Source of the DNA: Rugosimonospora africana
Lineage (GTDB): Bacteria; Actinomycetota; Actinomycetes; Mycobacteriales; Micromonosporaceae
Direction: 5' to 3'
Assembly (NCBI RefSeq): GCF_016862975.1
Contig: NZ_BONZ01000027.1
Location: forward strand, 186,001-250,000
Length of the DNA: 64,000 nt
Made by a program: the position numbers and the translations under genes
Part shown: positions 56,903-64,000 of the stretch, one piece after another
How positions within the stretch are numbered: position 1 is the stretch's first letter
Layout of the letters: each line of letters starts with the position of its first letter
The notes under the pieces: model-generated
Seen by the model: only the letters and a program-made list of their open reading frames with translations
Database searches by the model: none
Told to the model about the DNA's origin: nothing

Positions 56903-57124
56903 ATGAACCAGTCGCACGTGGTTCTCGCAGTCCAGGTGGTCCTGGTGGCCGCGCTGGCGGTGATCGTGGTCGCCGGCCTGTACCGGTTCCTTGCGTTCTG
57001 CCTGGCCGACCTCGACCGGGCGAGGGTGGTCCGATACCTGCCCCGCCAGACGTGGCGCCTGCTCATCGTGTTCTGGATCCCGTTCGGCGGGCTGCTGTAT
57101 CTCCGGTACGGCCGGTTCCGCTAG
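56903..57124 (+). CDS. Small PLDc_N-like membrane protein
   Basis: This 73-residue protein has two helices (VLAVQVVLVAALAVIVVAGLY and WRLLIVFWIPFGGLLYLRYG) separated by a basic loop. The second resembles the PLD-nuclease N-terminal (PLDc_N) segment seen in many small actinobacterial proteins. GGGAG lies five bases before the ATG. It is divergent from the PadR gene and ends before a strong terminator. Function unknown. Confidence 0.65.
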   Translation: MNQSHVVLAVQVVLVAALAVIVVAGLYRFLAFCLADLDRARVVRYLPRQTWRLLIVFWIPFGGLLYLRYGRFR

Positions 57125-57145
57125 GGCCTGATGGGGGCCGCGATC

Positions 57146-57185
57146 GCCCGGGCCGGGCCGCCCCCCACGACGACCCGGCCCGGGC
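57146..57185. terminator. Bidirectional terminator, 12-bp stem
   Basis: GCCCGGGCCGGG (57146-57157) pairs with its exact complement (57174-57185) across a 16-base loop, between the stop codons at 57124 and 57188. Confidence 0.85.
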
Positions 57186-57187
57186 GC

Positions 57188-58294
57188 TCAGCGCGATCGA
57201 ACGAACCAGAAGACGACCAGGGCGACCACCAGCAGCGCGGCGAGGATCGCCACCGCGATCTTCATCGGGCTGTACGGCCGCTGCCCGATCACCTCACCGG
57301 TCCGCGCGTTGATCGTGACCTGGTAGGTCCGCCCGGCGTGCAGGTAACACACCAGCCACACCGGCAGCAGCATCAGCTTGAACGTGATGTTCGAGAACGT
57401 GGTGTGGACGGAGTCGACCCGCTGCTCGTCGCCGCCGATGTCCGCGCGGCAGTCGGAGCGGATGACCGGCTCGGTGCTGGCCTTCGCCGTCTCGAGGCCG
57501 GCGTCCGGCTCGACGTCGTAGCGCAGGGCGTCGTACCCGGCGAGGTACTCGGGCTGGAACGCGACCGCCTCCTTCAGCGGCCACGGTGACAACCGCTCCA
57601 GCATCCCGCCGTCGACGCGCCCGGTGCCGGGGACCAGCAGGTCGTCGAATTCCCGCTGGACGCGGCCGCTCGCGTGGTGCCACCGGGTCTTGCGTTCCTG
57701 CCGGGTCCGCGTCTGGGTCTGTCCGTTCACCGTCACGGTGTCGGTCACCGTCACCCAGTAGTGCTCGCCGCGCTGGCCGGTGTAGTCGGTCTCGGTGTGC
57801 GCGTCGTAGGTCCAGTGCGGCAGGTAGGTGCCCTTGAGCGACTCGGCCTCGGAGACCTTCTTCAGGCTCGACGGCGCGAACCATCGGGACTTCACCCAGC
57901 CGCGCAGCGCGGTGCGGACGCCGTTGCGGTCGACCGCGAACGGCAGGACCGCCTCGGGAACGATCTGGTGCCCGGCGGCGGGATCGGCGATGAGCGGTGA
58001 GCCACAGAACTGGCACCGTCCGGACAGCGCCTCGCTGTCGCTCGTCGCGCCGCACTTCTGGCACACCAGAACGTGGGCGGCGAGCGGGGCGCGCTCCTTC
58101 ACGCGCAGCTCCGCCAACTCCTCGTACGGGTGCTCGCGGACGTCCCGGTCGATCGACGAGACCTGCTGCTCGTGGCCGCAGTACGGGCAGCGCAGCAACG
58201 CGGTACCGGGGACGAACTCGACTCGGGCGCCGCATCCGTCGCACGGATACGTCTGCGCGGTCTGCGACCGTTCGGCGGCTGGGTTCTCGGTCAT
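57188..58294 (-). CDS. Zinc-ribbon membrane protein (YdjG-like)
   Basis: This 368-residue protein has two N-terminal zinc ribbons (C18/C21/C36/C39 and C78/C81/C94/C97), a central beta-rich domain with HYWVTVTDTVTVNG and GRTYQVTINARTGEVIGQRPYS, and one C-terminal membrane helix (AVAILAALLVVALVVFWFV). This matches TFIIB-type zinc-ribbon proteins such as Bacillus YdjG, which serve with PspA-like and SPFH proteins at the membrane. It lies seven bases after the SPFH gene in the same operon. No PspA gene is in the window. Confidence 0.8.
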   Translation of the reverse strand: MTENPAAERSQTAQTYPCDGCGARVEFVPGTALLRCPYCGHEQQVSSIDRDVREHPYEELAELRVKERAPLAAHVLVCQKCGATSDSEALSGRCQFCGSPLIADPAAGHQIVPEAVLPFAVDRNGVRTALRGWVKSRWFAPSSLKKVSEAESLKGTYLPHWTYDAHTETDYTGQRGEHYWVTVTDTVTVNGQTQTRTRQERKTRWHHASGRVQREFDDLLVPGTGRVDGGMLERLSPWPLKEAVAFQPEYLAGYDALRYDVEPDAGLETAKASTEPVIRSDCRADIGGDEQRVDSVHTTFSNITFKLMLLPVWLVCYLHAGRTYQVTINARTGEVIGQRPYSPMKIAVAILAALLVVALVVFWFVRSR

Positions 58295-58301
58295 CGGTGC
58301 C

Positions 58302-59435
58302 TCAGTCCTGCGCCGACGGCGCGGTCGCGGATCCCGGTTGCGGCGGCAGCGGCGGCGGGACGCTCCTCAGCACGTCGGCCAGCTCCGGTACCTGCTGGGC
58401 CTGCGCCCACTGGGCCATGCCGGCCCGCCAGACCAGGGTCGTCGGGGTGAGACGGGAAGCCAGCGCGGCGCGGTCGAACGGTCCCTGCCGTTCGGAACCG
58501 ACGCCGACGAACCACTGCTCCTCGGTGGGCAGCGGGGGAGGCACCGCCGCGCCACCGGCCGCCGGCGCGGCGCCCTGACCGCCCGTCGCGCCGGTGATGA
58601 GGCGCTGCCCGGCGGCCATGCCCAGGCCCAGCCCGAAGCCTTCGCCCGCGCCGCCGCCCGGGTTGTTCGCGGCGTCCTCGATGGCATTCGCGGTCTGGAA
58701 CTGCGTGTACCGGTCGAGGTCGCCCACGATGCCCATCTGGCTGCGCTTGTCCAGTGCCTCCTCGACCTCCGGCGGCACCGAGATGTTTTCGATGACGAGC
58801 TTGGGGATCTCGATGCCGATGTCGGCCAGGTCCTCGCTCAGCGTCCCGGCCAGCGTGAGGCCGATGGTGTCCTGGTGCGCGGCGAGATCCAGCAGCGGTA
58901 TCCGGGCGGCGGCCAGTGCGGTGCCGAGCCGGCTCACGGTGATCTGCCGCAGGTATTCCTGGACCTCTTCGGTGCGGAACTGGGGGTCGGTGCCGACCAG
59001 CTCGGTCAACAGCTTCGAGGCGTCGACGACCCGGGCGGAGAACGCCCCGAACGCGCGCAGCCGCACCGCGCCGAACTCCGGGTCCCGGACGATCACCGGG
59101 TTCTGCGTGCCCCACTTGAGGTCGGTGAACTGGCGGGTGTTGATGAAGTAGACCTCGGCCTTGAACGGCGAGTGGAAGCCGTATTTCCAGCCCTTGAGCG
59201 TGGACAGGATCGGCACGTTCTGCGTTTCGAGAGTGTAGGTGCCGGGGGTGAAGGCGTCGGCGATGCTGCCCTCGTTGACGAACACCGCGACCTGTGACTC
59301 CCGCACGATGAGCTTCGCGCCCATCTTGATTTCGTTGTCGTACCGTGGGAAGCGCCACACGATGGTGTCTCTGCTGTCGTCGAGCCACTCGATGATGTCG
59401 ATGATCTCGCCGCGGATCTTGTCCATCAGTCCCAC
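58302..59435 (-). CDS. SPFH-domain protein with C-terminal GYF_2 domain (YdjI-like)
   Basis: This 377-residue protein starts GLMDKIRGEIIDIIEWLDDSRDTIVWRFPRYDNEIKMGAKLIVRESQVAVFVNEG, a hallmark of the YdjI/virion-core-like SPFH group. The SPFH body covers about 30-245, followed by a Gly-rich linker and a GYF_2 module (EEQWFVGVGSERQGPFDRAALASRLTPTTLVWRAGMAQWAQA, about 315-360). GTG 59435 has AAAGGGG six bases upstream and is preferred to ATG 59426. SPFH proteins form membrane scaffolds; the role here is probably envelope stress, with the zinc-ribbon partner. Confidence 0.85.
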   Translation of the reverse strand: MGLMDKIRGEIIDIIEWLDDSRDTIVWRFPRYDNEIKMGAKLIVRESQVAVFVNEGSIADAFTPGTYTLETQNVPILSTLKGWKYGFHSPFKAEVYFINTRQFTDLKWGTQNPVIVRDPEFGAVRLRAFGAFSARVVDASKLLTELVGTDPQFRTEEVQEYLRQITVSRLGTALAAARIPLLDLAAHQDTIGLTLAGTLSEDLADIGIEIPKLVIENISVPPEVEEALDKRSQMGIVGDLDRYTQFQTANAIEDAANNPGGGAGEGFGLGLGMAAGQRLITGATGGQGAAPAAGGAAVPPPLPTEEQWFVGVGSERQGPFDRAALASRLTPTTLVWRAGMAQWAQAQQVPELADVLRSVPPPLPPQPGSATAPSAQD

Positions 59436-59612
59436 CGCGCACCCCTTTCCACCGTTGCCCGTTTCCACTGTTGTCCGGACGTTTGCGACGACGGTAGCAA
59501 CGGCCGTCCACCGCCGTACGCGCCCGCTGGCCCGGACACGGTTTCGCCCATCCCGGACACGCACCGCCCAGATACGACAGCGTGCCAGCGCGGACAGCGA
59601 ACCGGACCATGC

Positions 59613-59618
59613 GACAAT
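59613..59618 (+). promoter_or_regulatory. Leaderless -10 of the GntR gene
   Basis: GACAAT ends six bases before the ATG at 59625, and CGGACA (59591-59596) is 16 bases upstream as a possible -35. There is no Shine-Dalgarno sequence. Confidence 0.5.
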
Positions 59619-59624
59619 TTGCGC

Positions 59625-60452
59625 ATGGCGACGCGAGCGGCTGACAGGCCGGGCACCGCGCTCTCGGCACAGCGTGACGAGGTGGGCGCGCGGAACTCCG
59701 CGGTGACCGGGGCCCAGCAGCCCGGCGACAATGGCGACAAGCTGTTCACCGCGGTCAATTTGTCCAGGGCGTCGCAGGTGATCGTGGAACAGATCCGCGG
59801 GCTCATGCGCGCGGGCAAGCTGCGCCCGGGCGATCGGCTGCCGAGCGAGCGGGACCTGTGCCAGCAGTTCGGGGTCAGCCGGGTGACGGTCCGCGAGGCG
59901 CTGCGCATCCTGGAGACCGGTGGCCTGGTCGCGATCCGGGTCGGTGCGCGGGGTGGCGCGTTCGTGACGTCGCCGACGTCCCGGCAGGTCGGCACCGGCC
60001 TGGCCGATCTGGTGTCGCTGTCGACGATCACCGCGGCGGAGGTGACCGAGGCGCGCCTGGTGTTCGAGATGGGCATCGTCCCGCTCATCGTGAACGGCGC
60101 GACCGATGAGGACATCGCCGAGCTGCGCGACCTGACCAAGCGGCACGCGCAGCTGGTCAAGGCCGGCACGTACACCATGGAGAATTCCGCGGACTTCCAC
60201 ATCCGCATCGCGAGCTGCACCCACAACGCGGCGATCGAGATGCTGGTGCACACGTTCCACGGTCCGCTGCTCATGTCGCTGCTGGAGGCGGAGGCCGCCG
60301 GGCCGCTGTTCGGGCGCAAGGGCGTCGCCGAGCACGCCGAGTTCGTCGAGGCCATCGCGGCGCGGGACGTGGAGGCGGCGGAGACCATCATGCGCACCCA
60401 CATCGGGCGCACCGCGGCACGCGTCCGGTCACACGAGAAGCGCTCGCGCTGA
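59625..60452 (+). CDS. FadR-type GntR regulator
   Basis: This 275-residue protein has a disordered N-terminal tail, a GntR winged helix (VIVEQIRGLMRAGKLRPGDRLPSERDLCQQFGVSRVTVREALRILETGGLV, about 52-103) and an all-helical FCD domain (TEARLVFEMGIVPLIV...HIRIASCTHNAAIEML...EHAEFVEAIAARDVEAAETIMRTHI) with His and Asp residues suited to bind a metal and an organic acid. The target genes are not adjacent, since both neighbours face away or converge. The ATG is preceded by a leaderless-type -10. Confidence 0.92.
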   Translation: MATRAADRPGTALSAQRDEVGARNSAVTGAQQPGDNGDKLFTAVNLSRASQVIVEQIRGLMRAGKLRPGDRLPSERDLCQQFGVSRVTVREALRILETGGLVAIRVGARGGAFVTSPTSRQVGTGLADLVSLSTITAAEVTEARLVFEMGIVPLIVNGATDEDIAELRDLTKRHAQLVKAGTYTMENSADFHIRIASCTHNAAIEMLVHTFHGPLLMSLLEAEAAGPLFGRKGVAEHAEFVEAIAARDVEAAETIMRTHIGRTAARVRSHEKRSR

Positions 60453-60489
60453 GCTTCCGGATCGTTCGCTGAGCCTCCCGACCGGGTGC

Positions 60490-60975
60490 CTATCCGGAGA
60501 CGCCCGGGCAGGACGGCGGCCGGTCGGATTCCGGCCAGATGTAGGGCAGCTCGGGCAGGTCGCCGAACAGCGGCCGGTAGAAGTCGGGCTTCTTGCGTAC
60601 CAGCGCCGACCGGTGGCTGAGGTGGAAATCCTCCCGGCCGAGCCACGGCGGTACCTCGCCGGCCGCCACCAGGTCCGGCTGTTCGCGTACCCGGTGGATC
60701 GCGCAACTCTCCGCGAGGTCGTTGGCGAGCGTACCGGCGACGGTGTCGGCCCGGCCGCCGGCGATCCACACGCGGCAGATGGTCAGGCCGTACGCGACCA
60801 GAGCCTCCTCGTACCCGGACCACATCTTCACCGCGGGGTGGCGGCGCCAGCCGTGCCCGGCGACGGTGAGGCCGCGCAGCACCTGAAGCGCCTCCACGCG
60901 TTGCTTGCCCAGCCTCAGCGGGTCGAGCGACCGGGCGCAGGCGAGGAAGTCCGGGTACGGCAGGAAGGTCTGCAT
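60490..60975 (-). CDS. MSMEG_6728/Pyr_excise-like protein
   Basis: This 161-residue protein begins MQTFLPYPDFLACARSLDPLRLGKQRVEALQVL and contains GWRRHPAVKMWSGYEEAL and a C-terminal FHLSHRSALVRKKPDFYRPLFG. It matches the mycobacterial MSMEG_6728 family, related by fold to pyrimidine-dimer DNA glycosylase/endonuclease V (PF03013). Enzyme activity in this subfamily is unproven. It starts seven bases after the radical SAM gene in the same direction, an unexpected pairing that suggests cotranscription. Confidence 0.8.
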   Translation of the reverse strand: MQTFLPYPDFLACARSLDPLRLGKQRVEALQVLRGLTVAGHGWRRHPAVKMWSGYEEALVAYGLTICRVWIAGGRADTVAGTLANDLAESCAIHRVREQPDLVAAGEVPPWLGREDFHLSHRSALVRKKPDFYRPLFGDLPELPYIWPESDRPPSCPGVSG

Positions 60976-60982
60976 TCGCGGG

Positions 60983-62575
60983 CTACCCGTCCGCCCCCCG
61001 GCCCGCGCTCGTCACACCGGACACCACGTGATCGAACGCTACCGGCTCCCGGCCGCTCCGGCTCCCGGTTTGGGGTTGCCGCGCGTCCCCTGTCGATCCG
61101 GAGCGGCGCTGATCTGAGCTGCGCTCGCTCGCGTGGCGTTGATCCGAACTGCGCGCGCCCGAGCGGCGTTCATCCGAGCGGTCTTCACTCGAGCGGCGCT
61201 CGCTCGAGCGGCGGGCGCCGAAGCTGCCGAGCGCGGCCTCCAGCAGCGGCAGCGCGTGCAGCACCTGACCGCCGCGGATGAGGAGGTCCCACAGCGGTTC
61301 GAACTTCTTCCACCCACCCGCGTAGGCGAGGTGCCGCAGGCGGTCCCGCGGTACCGGCTTGGTCGAGGCGCCCCGCCAGATCGAGCCCCACCGGTAGAAC
61401 TCCCGGTACGCCCGCCAGTACCCGTCCTCCAGTTGCCGCCCGGTCATGCCGGTCGGGCGGAAGACCGTGTGCCGGGTGTCGTAGAGGTCCCAGTCGTGGT
61501 GGAGGATCCGGCCCTGCGCCTCCATCCGGGCATACAGCTTGGTGCCGGGGTACGGCGTCATGATGTGGAACGTGGCGGTCTCGATGCCCTGATCGATCGC
61601 CCACGACACGGTGCGGTCGAAGACGTCCGGCCGGTCGCCGTCCATCCCGAACACGAAGCTCGCGTTCACCATCACGCCGAGGTCGTGCAGCCGCCGTATC
61701 ACGGCCGAGTAGTCCCGGCCGATGTTCTGCCGCTTGCGCTGCTGTTCCAGGTTGTCGCCGTTGATGGTCTCGAAGCCCACGAACAGGCTGCGCAGTCCCG
61801 CGTCCACCGCGCGTTCCAGAAGTCCGGGGGCGAGGACTGCGTCCACCGTCCCGGCCGCCTGCCACACCCGGCCGAGCCCGGTCATCCCGTCGAACAGCGC
61901 CTCGGCGAACCGCCGGTTGCCGAACAGGTGGTCGTCGAGGAAATACACGTGGCGTCCGGGAAGCCGGTCGATCTCGGCGAGGGCCGCGTCGACGGTCTGC
62001 GTGTAGAAGGACCGGCCGCCGCTGAAGAACGCGTCCTTGTAACAGAAGTCGCAGTGGTGCGGGCAGCCCCGGGACACCACGATCGAGTTCGGCACCAGGT
62101 ACCGGTGGCGTTTGATCAGATCCCGGCGTACCGGCGGCAGCCCGACGAGCGTGCGGTTCGTCGAGTCGTACCGGCGGCCCGGCCGCCCGCGCCGCAGGTC
62201 GTCGAGGAACACCGGCCAGGTGTCCTCGCCCGGCCCGACGAAGACGGTGTCGGCGTGCGCGGCGGCCTCCTCCGGCAGGGAGGTCACGTGCAGCCCGCCC
62301 ATGGCCACGTGCACGCCCCGGGCCCGGTACGCGTCGGCCAGCCGGTACGAGCGCCGGGCCGAGGTGATGTACGGCTGGATCACCACCAGGTCCGGCCGGT
62401 CGTCGTCGAGCCGCGGCCGTTCGACATGTTCGTCGATGATGCGCACGTCGTCGTCCGGGCGCAGATAGCCGGCGAGCGTGGCCAGTCCCAGCGGCGGGAA
62501 CAGCGAGTACTTGATCGGACGGAACAGGGGACTGGTCGCCTCGGTCAACGCCGGGAGAATCATCGTGATCCGCAT
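60983..62575 (-). CDS. B12-binding-domain radical SAM enzyme with repeat tail
   Basis: This 530-residue protein has an N-terminal cobalamin-type Rossmann domain (about 1-140: PPLGLATLAGYL, GGLHVTSLPEEA), then a radical SAM core with the iron-sulfur cysteines C171, C175 and C178 in RGCPHHCDFC, and VFGMDGDRPDVFD. The class includes methyltransferases and ring-forming enzymes such as those for hopanoids and bacteriochlorophyll. The canonical His of the B12-binding DxHxxG motif is not evident, so B12 use is uncertain. The C-terminal 70 residues are an Arg/Ser/Glu/Asp-rich repeat tail. The product is unknown. Confidence 0.88.
   Translation of the reverse strand: MRITMILPALTEATSPLFRPIKYSLFPPLGLATLAGYLRPDDDVRIIDEHVERPRLDDDRPDLVVIQPYITSARRSYRLADAYRARGVHVAMGGLHVTSLPEEAAAHADTVFVGPGEDTWPVFLDDLRRGRPGRRYDSTNRTLVGLPPVRRDLIKRHRYLVPNSIVVSRGCPHHCDFCYKDAFFSGGRSFYTQTVDAALAEIDRLPGRHVYFLDDHLFGNRRFAEALFDGMTGLGRVWQAAGTVDAVLAPGLLERAVDAGLRSLFVGFETINGDNLEQQRKRQNIGRDYSAVIRRLHDLGVMVNASFVFGMDGDRPDVFDRTVSWAIDQGIETATFHIMTPYPGTKLYARMEAQGRILHHDWDLYDTRHTVFRPTGMTGRQLEDGYWRAYREFYRWGSIWRGASTKPVPRDRLRHLAYAGGWKKFEPLWDLLIRGGQVLHALPLLEAALGSFGARRSSERRSSEDRSDERRSGARSSDQRHASERSSDQRRSGSTGDARQPQTGSRSGREPVAFDHVVSGVTSAGRGADG
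61096..61215 (-). repeat. Eight 15-bp units in the radical SAM C-terminal tail
   Basis: Exactly 120 bp divide into eight 15-bp units (for example CACTCGAGCGGCGCT at 61186 and CGCTCGAGCGGCGGG at 61201). They encode five-residue RSSER/RSSED/SSDQR units. The total length equals that of the SARP linker array, though the sequence differs. Confidence 0.88.
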
Positions 62576-62793
62576 GCCGGCGACGCTAGGTCGCGTGCGC
62601 GATCCGGTGGCGCGGACGGTGTGCGGAGCATGTGAAGAGGTCGTGCGGACCCGCCGGCCGGGGGCCTGTGATGCGCGGCGTCGGGTGCGTGCGTCGGGTG
62701 CGTGTGCCGGCCGCGTGGCGTCGGGCGGGTGGCGTCGGCCGCGTTTGGCGAGGGGCGGTTGGTGCGGGGCGGTTGGCGCCGGGGCGCTGGGCG
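62576..62793. other. Gene-free stretch with short GC repeats
   Basis: These 218 bp between the IclR and radical SAM genes contain no coding sequence. Short degenerate repeats occur (GGTGCGT, GTGGCGTCGG, and GGGGCGGTTGG twice at 15-bp spacing near 62754-62780). No terminator stem was recognised. Confidence 0.45.
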
Positions 62794-63597
62794 CTACGGC
62801 GCGGCGTGGCCGTCGGCGAAGTGCCGGGCCAACTGCGCGGCGACGTCGCGCAGCACCGGCATGGCCGCCGCGATGGCCGCGTCGTCGACCCGGGCCGGCG
62901 GGCCGGAGATGGAGATGGCGGTACGGGTGCCCGGATGCGGCACGGCCACGGCCACGCACCGTACGCCGAGCTCCTGCTCCCCGTCGTCGACCGCGTAGCC
63001 CTGAGCACGGCACGCGGCCAGCGCCGCGAGCAGGGCGTCCGGGTCGGTGATGGTGTGCGGCGTCAGCGCGGGCATCCCGGTGCGCGTCACCAGCGCGACG
63101 ACCTCCTCGGCCGGCAGGCCGGCCAGCAGTGCCTTGCCGACCGCGGTGCAGTGCGCGAGCACCCGGTGTCCGGGCTCGGTGAACATCCGCATCGAGTGCG
63201 CACTGGGCGCCTGCGCCAGGTACACCACCTCGCCGCCCTCCAGGATGGCCAGGTTCGCCGTCTCGCCGGTCGCCTCGACCAGCCGGGTCAGCAGCGGCAC
63301 CGCCCAGGCGCCCAGTGACCGGTCGGCCAGGTCTCCGAGGCGGATCAGCCGCGGCCCGAGCGCGTATCGCCGGGACAGGTCCTGCCGCACGTACCCGGCG
63401 CCGATCAGCGTGCGCAGCAGCCGGTGGATGGTCGGCACCGGCAGGCCCGACCGCGCGGACAGCTGGCTGATGCCCTGGGAGCCGCCGGCGTCCGCGATCA
63501 GCTCCAGCAGTTCGAAGGCGCGGCGCACGGACTGCACGCCGGCACTGCCGGCCGCGTCGCCCGCCGCTGTGGAGCCCGCCGAGCCCGCTGAGGTCAC
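62794..63597 (-). CDS. IclR-family regulator
   Basis: This 267-residue protein has a low-complexity N-terminus (TSAGSAGSTAAGDAAGSAG), the IclR winged helix (VQSVRRAFELLELIADAGGSQGISQLSARSGLPVPTIHRLLRTLIGAGYV, about 21-70) and a ligand-binding domain with HCTAVGKALLAGLP and EQELGVRCVAVAVPHP. It is divergent from malate synthase; in streptomycetes the IclR protein AllR controls a malate synthase gene with allantoin genes, so an AllR-like role reacting to glyoxylate or allantoate is likely. No allantoin genes are visible in this window. Confidence 0.92.
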   Translation of the reverse strand: MTSAGSAGSTAAGDAAGSAGVQSVRRAFELLELIADAGGSQGISQLSARSGLPVPTIHRLLRTLIGAGYVRQDLSRRYALGPRLIRLGDLADRSLGAWAVPLLTRLVEATGETANLAILEGGEVVYLAQAPSAHSMRMFTEPGHRVLAHCTAVGKALLAGLPAEEVVALVTRTGMPALTPHTITDPDALLAALAACRAQGYAVDDGEQELGVRCVAVAVPHPGTRTAISISGPPARVDDAAIAAAMPVLRDVAAQLARHFADGHAAP

Positions 63598-63668
63598 CGC
63601 GCCGTCCCCCGTCCGTGCCGGCGGCCCCGGTCACCACGAGTGGCCGGGCATTGTCTTTCCGCCATGCA

Positions 63669-63686
63669 GATAATAGTCTCCGTACT

Positions 63687-63693
<7 letters not shown>
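63669..63693 (+). promoter_or_regulatory. Promoter and operator of malate synthase
   Basis: A -10 GATAAT (63669-63674) is followed by an inverted repeat TCTCC (63677-63681) and GGAGA (63689-63693) that overlaps the GTG start. The flanking bases extend the match to seven of eight. The IclR protein encoded divergently is the obvious candidate to bind. The leader would be only about five bases. Confidence 0.5.

Positions 63694-64000
<307 letters not shown>

Overview
The window is high-GC actinomycete DNA. The signs are GTG starts, GC-rich third positions, SARP/PadR/LtrA/DUF574-type families, an actinomycete-type integrative-element module and several leaderless starts. A Micromonosporales-like host is my best guess, but the sequence alone does not fix the genus.

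Bases 1 to about 12,000 look like an integrative and conjugative element (AICE, pSAM2-like) and its surroundings. On the minus strand lie a DUF6197 protein cut by the window edge, a small hypothetical protein, an FtsK/TraB-type DNA translocase, a membrane partner and an SCO3933-like regulator. Divergent from them are an XRE regulator and a creatininase-like hydrolase. Rightward come a small Cys-rich protein, a membrane protein, about 600 bp of strongly structured non-coding DNA, a lower-GC island of four unknown membrane proteins, a DivIVA-like gene remnant and the first of three LtrA proteins. No integrase, tRNA or att site is visible, so the element's limits are not defined.

Bases 12,000-31,000 hold core-like accessory genes: a secreted Ig-like protein, three methyltransferases, a DinB/MDMPI-like protein, an F420/PPOX oxidoreductase, an orphan peptide-binding lipoprotein, a SARP regulator, a PadR-ABC-FtsX exporter operon with a clear promoter and operator, and a peptide-degradation group (tripeptidyl aminopeptidase, DUF1028, S9 peptidase).

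Bases 30,500-35,300 form a UbiD decarboxylase / SsuC-like permease / SsuA-like binding protein / methyltransferase locus that lacks an ABC ATPase. Bases 35,300-49,200 are carbohydrate and surface genes: an esterase, a three-gene AlgI-AlgJ-membrane protein operon (polysaccharide O-acetylation type), a secreted beta-helix protein behind a LacI-type palindrome, a GH51-like secreted enzyme with Fn3 and CBM2, a Gfo/Idh-TIM-barrel pair and a class C serine hydrolase.

Bases 49,200-64,000 carry two convergent LtrA paralogues, a membrane-protein/winged-helix operon with twin operators, an MFS exporter, a PadR-FAD monooxygenase operon with its own palindrome, a YdjG/YdjI-like zinc-ribbon/SPFH pair, a GntR regulator, a B12-type radical SAM enzyme with a Pyr_excise-like protein, and an IclR regulator divergent from the start of malate synthase, which runs off the right edge.

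The most unusual property of the window is not one gene. At least a dozen unrelated loci between 14 kb and 62 kb contain degenerate tandem arrays with periods of 12, 15, 18 or 27 bp. Most sit in protein termini and linkers, and two are non-coding. None was seen in the first 12 kb. This marks the element-like left part off from the host DNA and suggests an active in-frame repeat-expansion process.
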